A stretch of DNA of 64,000 nucleotides from Sordaria brevicollis (lineage: Eukaryota > Ascomycota > Sordariomycetes > Sordariales > Sordariaceae): contig JAUTDP010000005.1 of NCBI GenBank assembly GCA_033439795.1, positions 2,571,001 to 2,635,000 on the forward strand, read 5' to 3'. Below the pieces are notes generated by a model, which was not told the DNA's origin, did no database searches, and saw only the letters and a list, made by a program, of their open reading frames with translations. A program made the position numbers and the translations under genes. Each line of letters starts with the position of its first letter. The stretch's first letter is position 1. Of the stretch, positions 11,856-21,353 are shown one piece after another.

Positions 11856-14800
11856 ATGGTGTACTCGGTCCCCCGAAAGGCGGCCGGCCTCATGCTGGCT
11901 GCCGCCGGAGCTCGAGTTCTTGCCGCTGATTGCGGTATCGATTCCTGGGAGTGTGCTCCCTCCTACTCGGCCGTCCCAGCCTGCGCCACCGCTGCCATTG
12001 AATCGGCCGCCCTCGAAGCTGGCTGTGCTCATGGCGACTACAAGTGCGAATGTGGCAAGAAGGAGGAGCTCCAGGGCATGATCTTTAACGAGGTCATTGA
12101 GAACTGTGGTCTCCTGGGCGGTCTCGACGTCGTGAAGGCCGTCTCCTATCTTTGCGACTGCGATGCCACGGCTACCACCTTTACCGCATGCCCGACTGTT
12201 GCTCCTACCACCACCACCTCCGAGCCTCCTATCATCACCGAGCCCCCCGCCACCCCTACCGACTGTGGCCTCGACTCTTGGGAGTGCGCCCCTCTCTACT
12301 CTGCCGTCCCTTCCTGCGCCACCGCCCTTATCGAGTCAGCTGCTCTCGAGGTCGGCTGCCCCCATGGCGATTACAAGTGTGAATGCTCCAAGAAGGAGGA
12401 GCTTCAAGGCTTGATTTTCAACGATGTTATCGATGCCTGCGGCCTCCTTGGCGGTCTTGATGTCGTCAAGGCCGTTTCATACCTCTGCGACTGCGATGCT
12501 ACCGCCACCACCTTCGAGCCCTGCGCCACCGGTGTGCCCAGCTCGGTCGTCAACTCTGAGCCCCCTATCATCACCGACTCTCCTGAGGTTCCTCCCAGCT
12601 CTACCGTCTCCCAGGCTCCCATCACCACCGAGCCTCCTACCGGCTGTGGCATCGACACCTGGGAGTGCGCCCCTCTCTACTCTGATGTGCCTTCATGCGC
12701 TACCGACATCATTGAGTCTGCTGCTCTCGAAGTTGGCTGCCCCCATGGCGATTACAAGTGCGAGTGCAGCAAGAAGGAGGAGCTTCAAGGCCTGATTTTC
12801 AACGAAGTCGTCGAGGCTTGCGGCGTTCTCGGTGGCCTTGATGTTGTCAAGGCTGTCTCCTACCTTTGCGACTGCGACGCTACTGCTCCGACTTTTACTG
12901 CTTGCCCTACCGGCGGCTCTCCCAGCTCTGTCATCAGCCTTCCCAGCTCCGTGCCTGCCCAGCCCAGTGCAGAGCCCAGCGCCGAGCCTAGTGCTGAGCC
13001 TAGTGCCGAACCCAGTGCTGAGCCCAGTGCCGAGCCTAGCGATGGTGATGACTGCGATGACGACGACGAGCCTACCGCTTCTTCTGTCATCCCGGTTCCT
13101 TCCAGCCAGCCCTCTGCCGAGCCTTCCAGCCAGCCTCCTGTCACCACCACCTCCTCCCCTGGTACTCAGCCTTCCGGCAGCCCCACTTGTGGTGAGGAGA
13201 GCTGGGCTTGCGCTGACGAATTCGCTGCCATCCCCACGTGCGCAGTTGACATCATTGCTGAGGCCGCTGTCAAGGTTGGCTGTGCCATTGGTGACCACAA
13301 GTGCGAGTGCAGCAAGAACCAAGAAATTCAGGGCTTGGTCTTTAACGACGTTATCGCTGCCTGCGGTGTCCTCGGCGGTCTTGATGTTGTCAAATATGTC
13401 ACCTACCTCTGCGAGTGCGATGCCGCCAACCCGACCTTCACTCCTTGTGACGGCACTCCTGGGCCCAGCTCTTCTGCCCCCGTCTCCGTTCCCAGCGGTC
13501 ACGTTACCACCACCATCACCACCACCGATATCGTCACCTCGGACTGCTCCACCTCCACCTCGGATGTCGTCGTTCCCTCTGTTACCAAGAGTGTTCCCGG
13601 CCCTGAGCCCTCCGGCCCCTGCGGTGAGGAGAGCTGGGAGTGCGCTGCCGAGTTTGCTGCCGTGCCCGAGTGCGCCGTGCCCATCATTGAGAAGGCCGCT
13701 CTCGACCTTGGCTGTGCTGCCGGTGACCACAAGTGCGAGTGCGAAAACAAGGAGAAAATTCAGGGCACCATTGCTCTCGACGTTCTCGGCGCCTGTGGTA
13801 TCGAAAAGGTCGGTGACGTTCTTTCGTCCGTCGAGGCCCTCTGCGCTTGTGATGCCGCGAAGCCCACCTTCACTCCCTGTGATGGTTCGTCCGGCCCCGG
13901 CCCTACCTCTTCCAAGCCTGGTCCTTCCGTTGTCCCCTCTGGCGGCTCCTCCGTCATCCCCTCCGGCGGTCCCTCCGGCGGTCCCTCCAGCATCCTCTCC
14001 AGCATCCGCTCCAGCGCCGTTGTCGTTCCTTCCTCTTCCCCCATCACCTCCAACCCCGGCCCCCAGCCATCCGCCAGTCCATGTGGCATCGATTCCTGGG
14101 AGTGCGTTGATGAGTTCAAGGCTGTCCCGGCTTGTGCTGTCCCCATTATCCAGGAGGCTGCCCTTGCCCTTGGCTGCGCTGAAGGCGATCACAAGTGCGA
14201 GTGCTCCAACGCCGAGAAGATCCAACTCTCTATCGCCTTGGACGTTCTAGGTGCCTGCGGAGCCGACAAGATCAACGACGTCCTTTCCTCTGTTGAGGCC
14301 CTTTGCAAGTGCGACTCCGCCAAGCCCACTTTCACCGAGTGCGGTTCCAACCCCGGCCCTACCGACGGTAATGGCGGCGGCGGCGGCGGCTCTGGTCCTG
14401 GTCCTACTGGCAGCAGCAGCTCTGCCGGCCCCATTATCACCACCTCCGCTCCTGTTCCCAGTGGCGGCAACGGTGGTGGCCAGCCTGGTCCTTCCGTCTC
14501 TAGCACTTCCGACTGCCCCTGGAACACCGCTACCCCCGATGGTCCTTGCGGCATTGGCATCTGGGAGTGCGAGGACAAGTACAACGCTGTCCCGGCCTGC
14601 GCCAAGCCTATCATCGAGGAGGCGGCCATTTCCATCGGCTGCAAGAAGGGCGACTTCAAGTGCGAATGCACCAACCAGGAAAAGATCCAGGGCATCGTCT
14701 TCAACGACGTCCTGTCCGCTTGCGGTGCCGCTACCGGCATCCAGGTCATCAGCGCCGTCGAGGCCTTGTGCGAATGCGACGCTGCTAAGCCTACCTTTAC

Positions 14801-15332
14801 CGAGTGTCCCGGCCCCGGTCCCACTGGTATTTGCTCCAGTCCTGGCAGCGGCGGCGGTGGTGGTGGTGGTACCATGGATCCAGGCGGCCCGGAGGAGTCT
14901 TCTCCTGCTACTTCCAACCCTGGTCCTGGTCCTACTGGCGGCAATGGTGGCGGTGGTGGTTCGGGAGGTGGTGAGTCTTCCAGCTTTGTCACTGTTACTC
15001 ACTCGACTACTATCATCACGTCCGCTGGTCCTACCGGCGGCGGTGATGACTCTGGTCCTACTGGTGGTAACGGTGGTGGTTCCGGCGGTGGTGATGACTC
15101 TGGCCCTACTGGTGGTAACGGTGGTGGTTCCGGCGGCTCTGGCCCTAGCCCAGGACCTACCGGCGGTGCTGGCGACGGCGATGGTGATGGTGATGGTGAC
15201 GATGGTGACGTCCCCGTCCCTGAGCCCTCGGATGCTGTCCCGCCTCCTCCTATCACGGGCGCTGCTTCCAAGTCGATGGTTAGCAAGGGTTGTGTGGCGG
15301 TGATGGCTGTTGTTTTTGCTGCGCTGCTTTAA
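11856..15332 (+). CDS. GPI-anchored cell-wall protein with seven CFEM-like domains
   Basis: Intronless, 1,158 aa. The start is the ATG at 11856 (MVYSVPRKAAGLMLAAAGA), which opens a signal peptide; the frame upstream has only a GTG and the CT-rich leader. Seven cysteine-rich domains of about 85 aa follow, near 11930, 12260, 12640, 13185, 13615, 14080 and 14545. Each has the pattern CG-x3-WEC, VPxCA, GC, GDxKCEC, ACG and a final C-x-C. The core matches CFEM domains of fungal surface proteins, and the Asp of GDxKCEC sits where CFEM proteins bind haem iron. Linkers are Ser/Thr/Pro-rich, with EPSA repeats at about 12966-13035; the last part is Gly/Pro-rich with GPTGGNGGG repeats. The C-terminus (ITGAASKSMVSKG then a hydrophobic tail) is a GPI signal. 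Known CFEM roles are haem/iron capture, adhesion and virulence; which applies here is unknown. Confidence 0.9.
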   Translation: MVYSVPRKAAGLMLAAAGARVLAADCGIDSWECAPSYSAVPACATAAIESAALEAGCAHGDYKCECGKKEELQGMIFNEVIENCGLLGGLDVVKAVSYLCDCDATATTFTACPTVAPTTTTSEPPIITEPPATPTDCGLDSWECAPLYSAVPSCATALIESAALEVGCPHGDYKCECSKKEELQGLIFNDVIDACGLLGGLDVVKAVSYLCDCDATATTFEPCATGVPSSVVNSEPPIITDSPEVPPSSTVSQAPITTEPPTGCGIDTWECAPLYSDVPSCATDIIESAALEVGCPHGDYKCECSKKEELQGLIFNEVVEACGVLGGLDVVKAVSYLCDCDATAPTFTACPTGGSPSSVISLPSSVPAQPSAEPSAEPSAEPSAEPSAEPSAEPSDGDDCDDDDEPTASSVIPVPSSQPSAEPSSQPPVTTTSSPGTQPSGSPTCGEESWACADEFAAIPTCAVDIIAEAAVKVGCAIGDHKCECSKNQEIQGLVFNDVIAACGVLGGLDVVKYVTYLCECDAANPTFTPCDGTPGPSSSAPVSVPSGHVTTTITTTDIVTSDCSTSTSDVVVPSVTKSVPGPEPSGPCGEESWECAAEFAAVPECAVPIIEKAALDLGCAAGDHKCECENKEKIQGTIALDVLGACGIEKVGDVLSSVEALCACDAAKPTFTPCDGSSGPGPTSSKPGPSVVPSGGSSVIPSGGPSGGPSSILSSIRSSAVVVPSSSPITSNPGPQPSASPCGIDSWECVDEFKAVPACAVPIIQEAALALGCAEGDHKCECSNAEKIQLSIALDVLGACGADKINDVLSSVEALCKCDSAKPTFTECGSNPGPTDGNGGGGGGSGPGPTGSSSSAGPIITTSAPVPSGGNGGGQPGPSVSSTSDCPWNTATPDGPCGIGIWECEDKYNAVPACAKPIIEEAAISIGCKKGDFKCECTNQEKIQGIVFNDVLSACGAATGIQVISAVEALCECDAAKPTFTECPGPGPTGICSSPGSGGGGGGGTMDPGGPEESSPATSNPGPGPTGGNGGGGGSGGGESSSFVTVTHSTTIITSAGPTGGGDDSGPTGGNGGGSGGGDDSGPTGGNGGGSGGSGPSPGPTGGAGDGDGDGDGDDGDVPVPEPSDAVPPPPITGAASKSMVSKGCVAVMAVVFAALL

Positions 15333-16342
15333 GCGGGGGGTTGTTTTTTTTCTCTTTGTTGATTAGTATTGCGTTTCCTTGCCTGTGACTACACTAGGAA
15401 GGAGCGATGGATTTGGGGTTGGACATGATGCGCTTGATGAACATATTGGGGTTGGGCACGGCAGTGGTTTAACTTTCATGATAATGCTTAATTGAGACAT
15501 GATTTGTTGATGAATGTCAATCTTCGGTAATCGAGTCCTGTGTTCTTGATTGCATGAATGAACGAGTGATCGCAAATGATCAGGTGGAAGCTGATGTGTT
15601 CGCAGATGGTTGTTGGAGGGGATGTTGGAATGACGTGACGCCCGCGACGCGCTTATCGCAACCGCGGCATCTGAGACCCACAGTGTTAGGCACCGTTATC
15701 ATGCGTACTGTTACTGTGCCTGCTTGCAGGCCCGACGAGGTCAGTCTCCCCTCATCCTTTCCATCACAGCGAGGAGTAATACATTATTCAGTTATTGTAA
15801 CGGAAGTTCGTGAGGCTTCAAATGCGGCCTTCATGACATTCATCTTGAGTTATAATGCTGCGCCGAGATATGAGGGTGTCGCCAACGACGCGCGTGACTG
15901 AACGCGTCCGATCTGTCGGGAGCTCAGGGCATCTTCATCAACGGCTCTGTTGCCCCCATGGGACATCGATTGACGGCCATTAAAACGGCTATCGTAGGTT
16001 CTTGAGCCCCTACAAGAGATCGGAGTTTACGGAATCTTCTCATTAACCGGTTCGGAAACGGGAATGCTGGCATGGTCCTGTTGTAGGAGTGTAATCTCGG
16101 TCCCTCGGATTCCATAATCCACAACAGCATCAGCGTTCCCCACCCCACCCAAGGCACTTTGAGATTCGACGACGACATATCATGTCAGCAACGTCAGCTT
16201 CATTTTACCTGTGATCTTACCTTCTCTCTGAACAACAACCTGCGAGACTTCCCTCCAACTTCCAATCTCAACTCTGACCGCAAACAACAGTATTTACCCA
16301 ACGACCAAAAAGCAGAAACATTCACATCAGCAATTGCCCATC
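15333..16342. other. Spacer between the CFEM and DUF2855 genes
   Basis: About 1 kb: the 3' region of the CFEM gene (T-rich run directly after the stop) and the promoter and leader of the next gene. No other feature seen. Confidence 0.5.
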
Positions 16343-17755
16343 ATGGCAGCAACACCAATCCACCTAGTCTCCAAAATCAACAACGCCCTCACCACAATCG
16401 GCTACCTCGACCAATCCTCCCTTCCCACTCTCACCACCCCTAACTCCGTCCGCGTCCGCACCCAACTCATTTCTTTATCTTCCAATAACCTCACCTACGC
16501 GTTGGCGGGTGACCGATTCGGTTGGTGGTCTGCTTATCCCGTTCCCACTGGGACCAAACTCCGTCCCTCCTCTTCCACCGCCACCACCGCCGCCGCCGCC
16601 AAATCCCAGCAACATCAGGATGAGCAGGGAGAAGATCTGAACAAGAAATGGGGAATAGTCCCAGCCTGGGGCTACGCCGCGGTGCTCGAGTCCACGCACG
16701 CATCAATTGAGAAAGGGTCGTTGCTGTGGGGGTTTTGGCCTACCTCTTCCCACATTTTTGACCTCACGCTCTCCCACTTCACTGCTTCGGAAAATGGCCA
16801 GCAGCAGCCGGAAACGCACTTCCAAGAGGTGTCGGAGCATAGAAAGGGGTTGATGGGGATGTATAACCGCTACGTATTGGTTACTCCCCCCTCCCCCGTG
16901 GAGTTGGATCTGGATAGCGACCTAGCGGCAGAGACGGTATTGGCAAGACCGGTGTTTGAGTGCGGCGTTCTTTTGGAGAGTTACACCTTCCACCGTGAGC
17001 GGGCGACACATCCATTGGGATTGCCAAAGGGGGCACCAGCTAATACCATCCCGGGTGTGGGCGCTTGGACGGAAAAAGATGCGGATTTAAGGAAGGCGGT
17101 TGTTATCTCATTGTCAGCGGGCACGAAAACGGCGAGGGCATTTACTTGGCAACTTGCCCGTGAACGGGATATGAGGGGGGAGTTGGAAAGCGAGGGGCCA
17201 AAGGGGCTGGTGCAGGTTACTTCCGTCCCGGATACTCTAGCGGACTTTGGGGAGGGGACAAAGTTGGAGGTGAAGAACGTTGGTTATTCGGAGGATGACC
17301 TCAAGAGTGTGGTGGAGTGGGTTCAGGGTTTAGAGGGGGTGGAGAAGGTGGTGATGGTTGATTTTGGGGCTGCTGCGAGCGTTACTGAGACGCTTGTCAA
17401 CGGGTTCAAGTCCGTTTCCCCTGGATTGGTGGTGTTGGTTATGGCGGTTGGTAATGAGGCCAAGGTCTATGCACCGGAAGAAATCCAGGCGAGGATGGCG
17501 AGTGGACAGAAACTGGGCAAGGTGCAGTTTAATACTAGTGGTGTGAGGGACAGGGCTATGGAGGTGGAGGGGGCGGAAAAGTATTTTGATGGGGTGGAGG
17601 AGTGCTGGAAGAGATGTTATGGAGAGAAAGGGTTGGGTGAGGTGAAGTTTGGAAGGTATGAGGGGGTGGAGGGGGAGAAGGGGGTTGAGGGTGCGTGGAA
17701 GGCTTTGTGTGAAAGGAGGTTGAAGGCTAATGAGGGGGTTGTTGTTAGGTTGTAG
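16343..17755 (+). CDS. DUF2855 family protein
   Basis: Intronless, 470 aa, starting at the ATG at 16343 (MAATPIHLVSKINNALTTIG). It matches the fungal/bacterial DUF2855 pattern: an N-terminal segment with YALAGDRFGWWSAYPVP, a central WGIVPAWGYAAVLES and LLWGFWPTSSH, GMYNRYVLVTPP, and a C-terminal Rossmann-like half with VVISLSAGTKTARAFTWQL and VVMVDFGAAASVTE. The family resembles zinc-free alcohol dehydrogenase/quinone reductase-like folds, but no reaction is established. A poly-Ala/Gln insert lies near residues 75-95. No signal peptide is seen, so it is probably cytosolic. Codon use changes from C-ending at the 5' end to G-rich at the 3' end. The neighbours are unrelated. Confidence 0.85.
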   Translation: MAATPIHLVSKINNALTTIGYLDQSSLPTLTTPNSVRVRTQLISLSSNNLTYALAGDRFGWWSAYPVPTGTKLRPSSSTATTAAAAKSQQHQDEQGEDLNKKWGIVPAWGYAAVLESTHASIEKGSLLWGFWPTSSHIFDLTLSHFTASENGQQQPETHFQEVSEHRKGLMGMYNRYVLVTPPSPVELDLDSDLAAETVLARPVFECGVLLESYTFHRERATHPLGLPKGAPANTIPGVGAWTEKDADLRKAVVISLSAGTKTARAFTWQLARERDMRGELESEGPKGLVQVTSVPDTLADFGEGTKLEVKNVGYSEDDLKSVVEWVQGLEGVEKVVMVDFGAAASVTETLVNGFKSVSPGLVVLVMAVGNEAKVYAPEEIQARMASGQKLGKVQFNTSGVRDRAMEVEGAEKYFDGVEECWKRCYGEKGLGEVKFGRYEGVEGEKGVEGAWKALCERRLKANEGVVVRL

Positions 17756-19730
17756 GTGTAGGTGCGCATGGTGGATGGTGACGAGTAGTCCAAAATGGTG
17801 AAGCTATTCCGAGATGATGGTCTTGGGACATCTGGGAGTCGCACCGGCATCTTGTGGTGTGGTGGTTGCTCATGGTTTGAAGCTGCTATCGCTTTAACAG
17901 TTTCTGCGTCTCATTTGCACTCAGGCAGATAGGGAAATATCATCTGTCCGTGAACTTGCCATTTTATCAGGAGGGTTACGTTACTATCAACTTTGCCCGG
18001 ACGTCTGGCGCGTGACTGATAGTGCACCATCAGCTACCAGTGCATAATATGCAAGGATCCCACGACATGCTCGCTAAAAGCATTGGCCAATCAGCGCATG
18101 CCCCGTCACGAACCCCTCCATGTTTTTTCGCGAACACCTTCAGAGCTTCAACGTCATCCAGTTCTTCTCGTTGGCCATTGGCTTTCCACGACTTCATGCC
18201 GGCGCCAGCCTCTTTTTTTCTTCGATACGCCCACCAGCGCCCAAAAAGAAAACTTCCAACCTTCGATACGGCGCAGCTGAAGATCTGTCATTGGATACCA
18301 AAGTTGGGGGCGTCATGGCATGATGATGCCCAGCCAGTTGCTTGGAAATCCTTTTGGGCATCGTCTCACCATTTGGAAGACCGCTTCGAGTTCCACCGCC
18401 TTCGTTCGGTATTCCTGTTCGGACGGAAACAAGATCGCAAACTTCCACTGAAGAATACGGATGCCGAGGTTGTACCCGAGGCCAGCGGCAATGGAAACAC
18501 CAACATCCAGCAACACAAAGCGCAGCAACCCATGATGATCACCAACAGACCTTCGTTGGACGAAACACTGTCAGCAGGTTTGCTTTCTTGTGCCCCGGTG
18601 CCCCTGGACTTCCCTTTGTTCTCTCTGGGAAACTCATTGGGCATGAAATACTCGTCTCCCAAGATGATGCGGTCATCCTGTTTTCCGTTTTTGCCCTGCC
18701 CCCTTCCTGTGGTGTGCTTTGACGTAGCAAATGCGCGAGGCAGCCACTCATCCTCACGTTCGGACTCTACCACTTGGCCGATTCTGTTTGGGGAGGCAGA
18801 AAGGCGATGTCAGCTATAATATGCACATATTCGATGTTGCCTAGGGATATCATTCTCGGCGCTCACAAACATCAAGTGATGATTTCTCTGCTTCCTCTTT
18901 CCATTTCACGCGATCGCTTGGAGTCGGCGTGATATCCGACCTAGTCATCAACTCTGGAACCGCCGCCGAGCCTCATCTTCCTGGTCACATCCACTCTTTC
19001 ATGGGCCCATCTGACGAGACAGTTGACGACTCACATCCCGCAAACTCGTATCTGAACAACCGTTTTCAGAATCTCAAGTTCTCGGTCATCCATATCGAGC
19101 CAAGGCGTTTCGATGTGGCTGCCGTGACAAGATCTCTTTCGTCGATCAAAATACGATTCCGTCATGCCACCTGGGTCCCCGAGTCCCGGTGAGCCGGTCA
19201 GGCCTTTTCCGTCCAATGTGGCTTCTCCAAGTGGAATAAGCCCAGCTACCCTTTCCCAGTCGCAGTCGTCTTACTCGCCCGTTGACCGGTCCGAGGTCAA
19301 CCGAGGATCTCTTTCCGCCAGTCAGCTTTCCTTTTTCTGTGCCCTGGATAGGCCTGACCTTATTGTGTGGCTACTATTAGGTACTAACGTCAACGTGCTG
19401 CTGCAGTGACTGCGCCTTGTTTGATCGTCTCCTTCCACTCGGATTATTCGCAGTGGTATATGATGGATGGCTTCAGCCTAGCCTTCTAGCTTGGGATGAT
19501 TCCGCCCATGTCCTTGTACGCCTTGCCTAGTCAACTCATCGTTTATCACTCACTTCTCATCGGTCCACAACTCGTATCCTTCCGTGTTTGTTCCGGTCCT
19601 CCTACACTTAAGCCTACTTCTTTCTAATCTTCAACCTAATATTCTTTTCTTCCACTCTTCTTCATCGGAGTAGATCCTACACTCGCTCAACTTTCTGAAC
19701 ACAACTCACCACCCAGAACCAGAGATCACA
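17756..19730. other. Spacer and long upstream region of the FAD oxidase gene
   Basis: About 2 kb. A plus-strand frame at 18022-18819 (265 codons, no ATG at its beginning) and overlapping minus-strand frames were judged non-coding. The last 300 bp are pyrimidine-rich and probably contain the FAD oxidase leader. Confidence 0.4.
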
Positions 19731-21353
19731 ATGGGACAAGGTCCCAGCGCACTTCAGACGTGCATCAGCGGCATCGCCAACGGCCGCTCCGGCTTCGCTG
19801 CATATCCAACCACACCACTTTACCAACTGGCATGGGTCAAGCCATATAACCTCGACATCAAAGTACTGCCCGAGGCTGTCGTGAGGCCTAGGGATAGCAA
19901 CGACGTGGCGGAGGTGATCAAGTGCGCGACGAAAAACGGGTACAAGGTGCAGGCGAAGTCGGGAGGGCATTCGTTTGGGTGAGTTGCTTCTCTTTCTGGT
20001 TCCCAGGGACCGTTACTAACAATTGGTGCAGGAATTATGGTATGTTGCTCGCCGGGCCACAGCACTGCTGACGGAAATGAGTGGATGCTAACTGAGATAG
20101 GCCTCGGAGGAGGCGAAGATGGAGTCATCACCATCGACCTTCAAAACTTCCAGCAGTTTTCCATGGACAACAAGACATGGCAAGCCACAATAGGTGCCGG
20201 CAGCCTTCTTGGAGATGTCACGGAACGGTTACATGATGCCGGCGGACGGGCCATGGCTCATGGTGTATGCCCGGGTGTCGGTATCGGTGGACATGCCACT
20301 ATTGTAAGTTCCCGGCGCCGGATAGCGATGAAGCATCAAGTTACTGACACCTTCTAGGGCGGCCTCGGGCCAATGTCGCGCATGTGGGGAAGTGCTTTGG
20401 ATCACATCGTCGAGGTGGAAGTAGTAACTGCTGATGGCAAGATTCAGCGCGCAAGCGAGACTCAAAACTCTGACCTGTTCTGGGTACGTTTTCCTCATCT
20501 TTCCTATCTGCCGTCTCCTAACACAAATTAGGGCCTCCGCGGAGCCGCCTCCAGCCTCGGCATCATCACCGAATTCGTCGTCCGCACCCATCCCGAACCC
20601 GCCAACGTCGTCCAATACACCTACACCTTCCTCTTCGGCAAATCCGGCGACGTCGCCTCCACCTACTCAGCCTGGCAAGACCTCGTCACAGACCCCAAAC
20701 TCGACCGTCGCTTCGGCTCCGAATTCATCCTCAACCCCACCGGCGCCATCATCACAGGAACCTTCTACGGCACCGAAACCGAGTACCGCGCCAGCGGCAT
20801 CCCCAACCGCCTCCCCAGTAATAAGGAATGGGTAGGCAACAACGACTGGCTGACGGCCTTTGCTCGCGACGCTCAAAACGAAGCCCTTTACCTCTCCGGC
20901 TTGGCAACGCCCTTCTACTCAAAGAGTCTTGCCTTCCGCCGCGACGAATTGATCAACACCACTGGCATATCCAACGTCTTCAAATGGACCGACAAACAAG
21001 ACAAGGGAACTCCGCTGTGGTTCATCATCTTTGATGCTACGGGCGGTGCCGTGTCAGATGTGCCTATGAACGCCACCGCTTATTCCCACCGCGACAAGGT
21101 TCTCTTCTACCAGAGCTACGGCATTGGCATACCGCTGAGTGGCAAGACGAAGAATTTCCTCGAGAACTTTCATAATCAGTTGACAACGTGGACGGGCGCG
21201 TTTGGGACGTATGCCGGGTATGTGGACCCGAAGTTGGAGGATGCGCAGGAGCAGTATTGGGGAAGCAATTATGAGGAGTTGAGGAGGGTGAAGAAGAGGT
21301 GGGATCCGAAGGAGGTGTTTTGGAATCCGCAGAGTGTGAGGCCTGCTGCTTAA
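19731..21353 (+). CDS. Bicovalent FAD-linked oxidase (AA7/berberine-bridge type)
   Basis: Five exons: 19731-19978, 20032-20039, 20101-20303, 20358-20483 and 20532-21353, giving 468 aa. All introns are short GT-AG introns; exon 2 is only 8 nt and restores SGGHSFGNYGLGGGEDG. The protein has the FAD_binding_4 fold: VRPRDSNDVAEVIKCA, then His in SGGHSF and Cys in HGVCPGVGIGGHAT, the two residues that tether FAD in glucooligosaccharide oxidase-like enzymes, then GGLGPMSRMWG, and the C-terminal BBE motif RVKKRWDPKEVFWNPQSV. The likely reaction is O2-dependent oxidation of a sugar or small alcohol to a lactone or aldehyde with H2O2. No signal peptide is seen, unlike secreted AA7 oligosaccharide oxidases, so it may be intracellular. 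The substrate is unknown. Confidence 0.92.

Noticed and set aside
15033..15190. Glycine-rich GPTGGNGGG repeats as a separate minisatellite locus
   Set aside because: They are in-frame coding repeats of the CFEM protein's stalk.
18022..18819. 265-codon plus-strand frame
   Set aside because: Begins at GTG, has unusual residue composition and overlaps equally long frames on the other strand.
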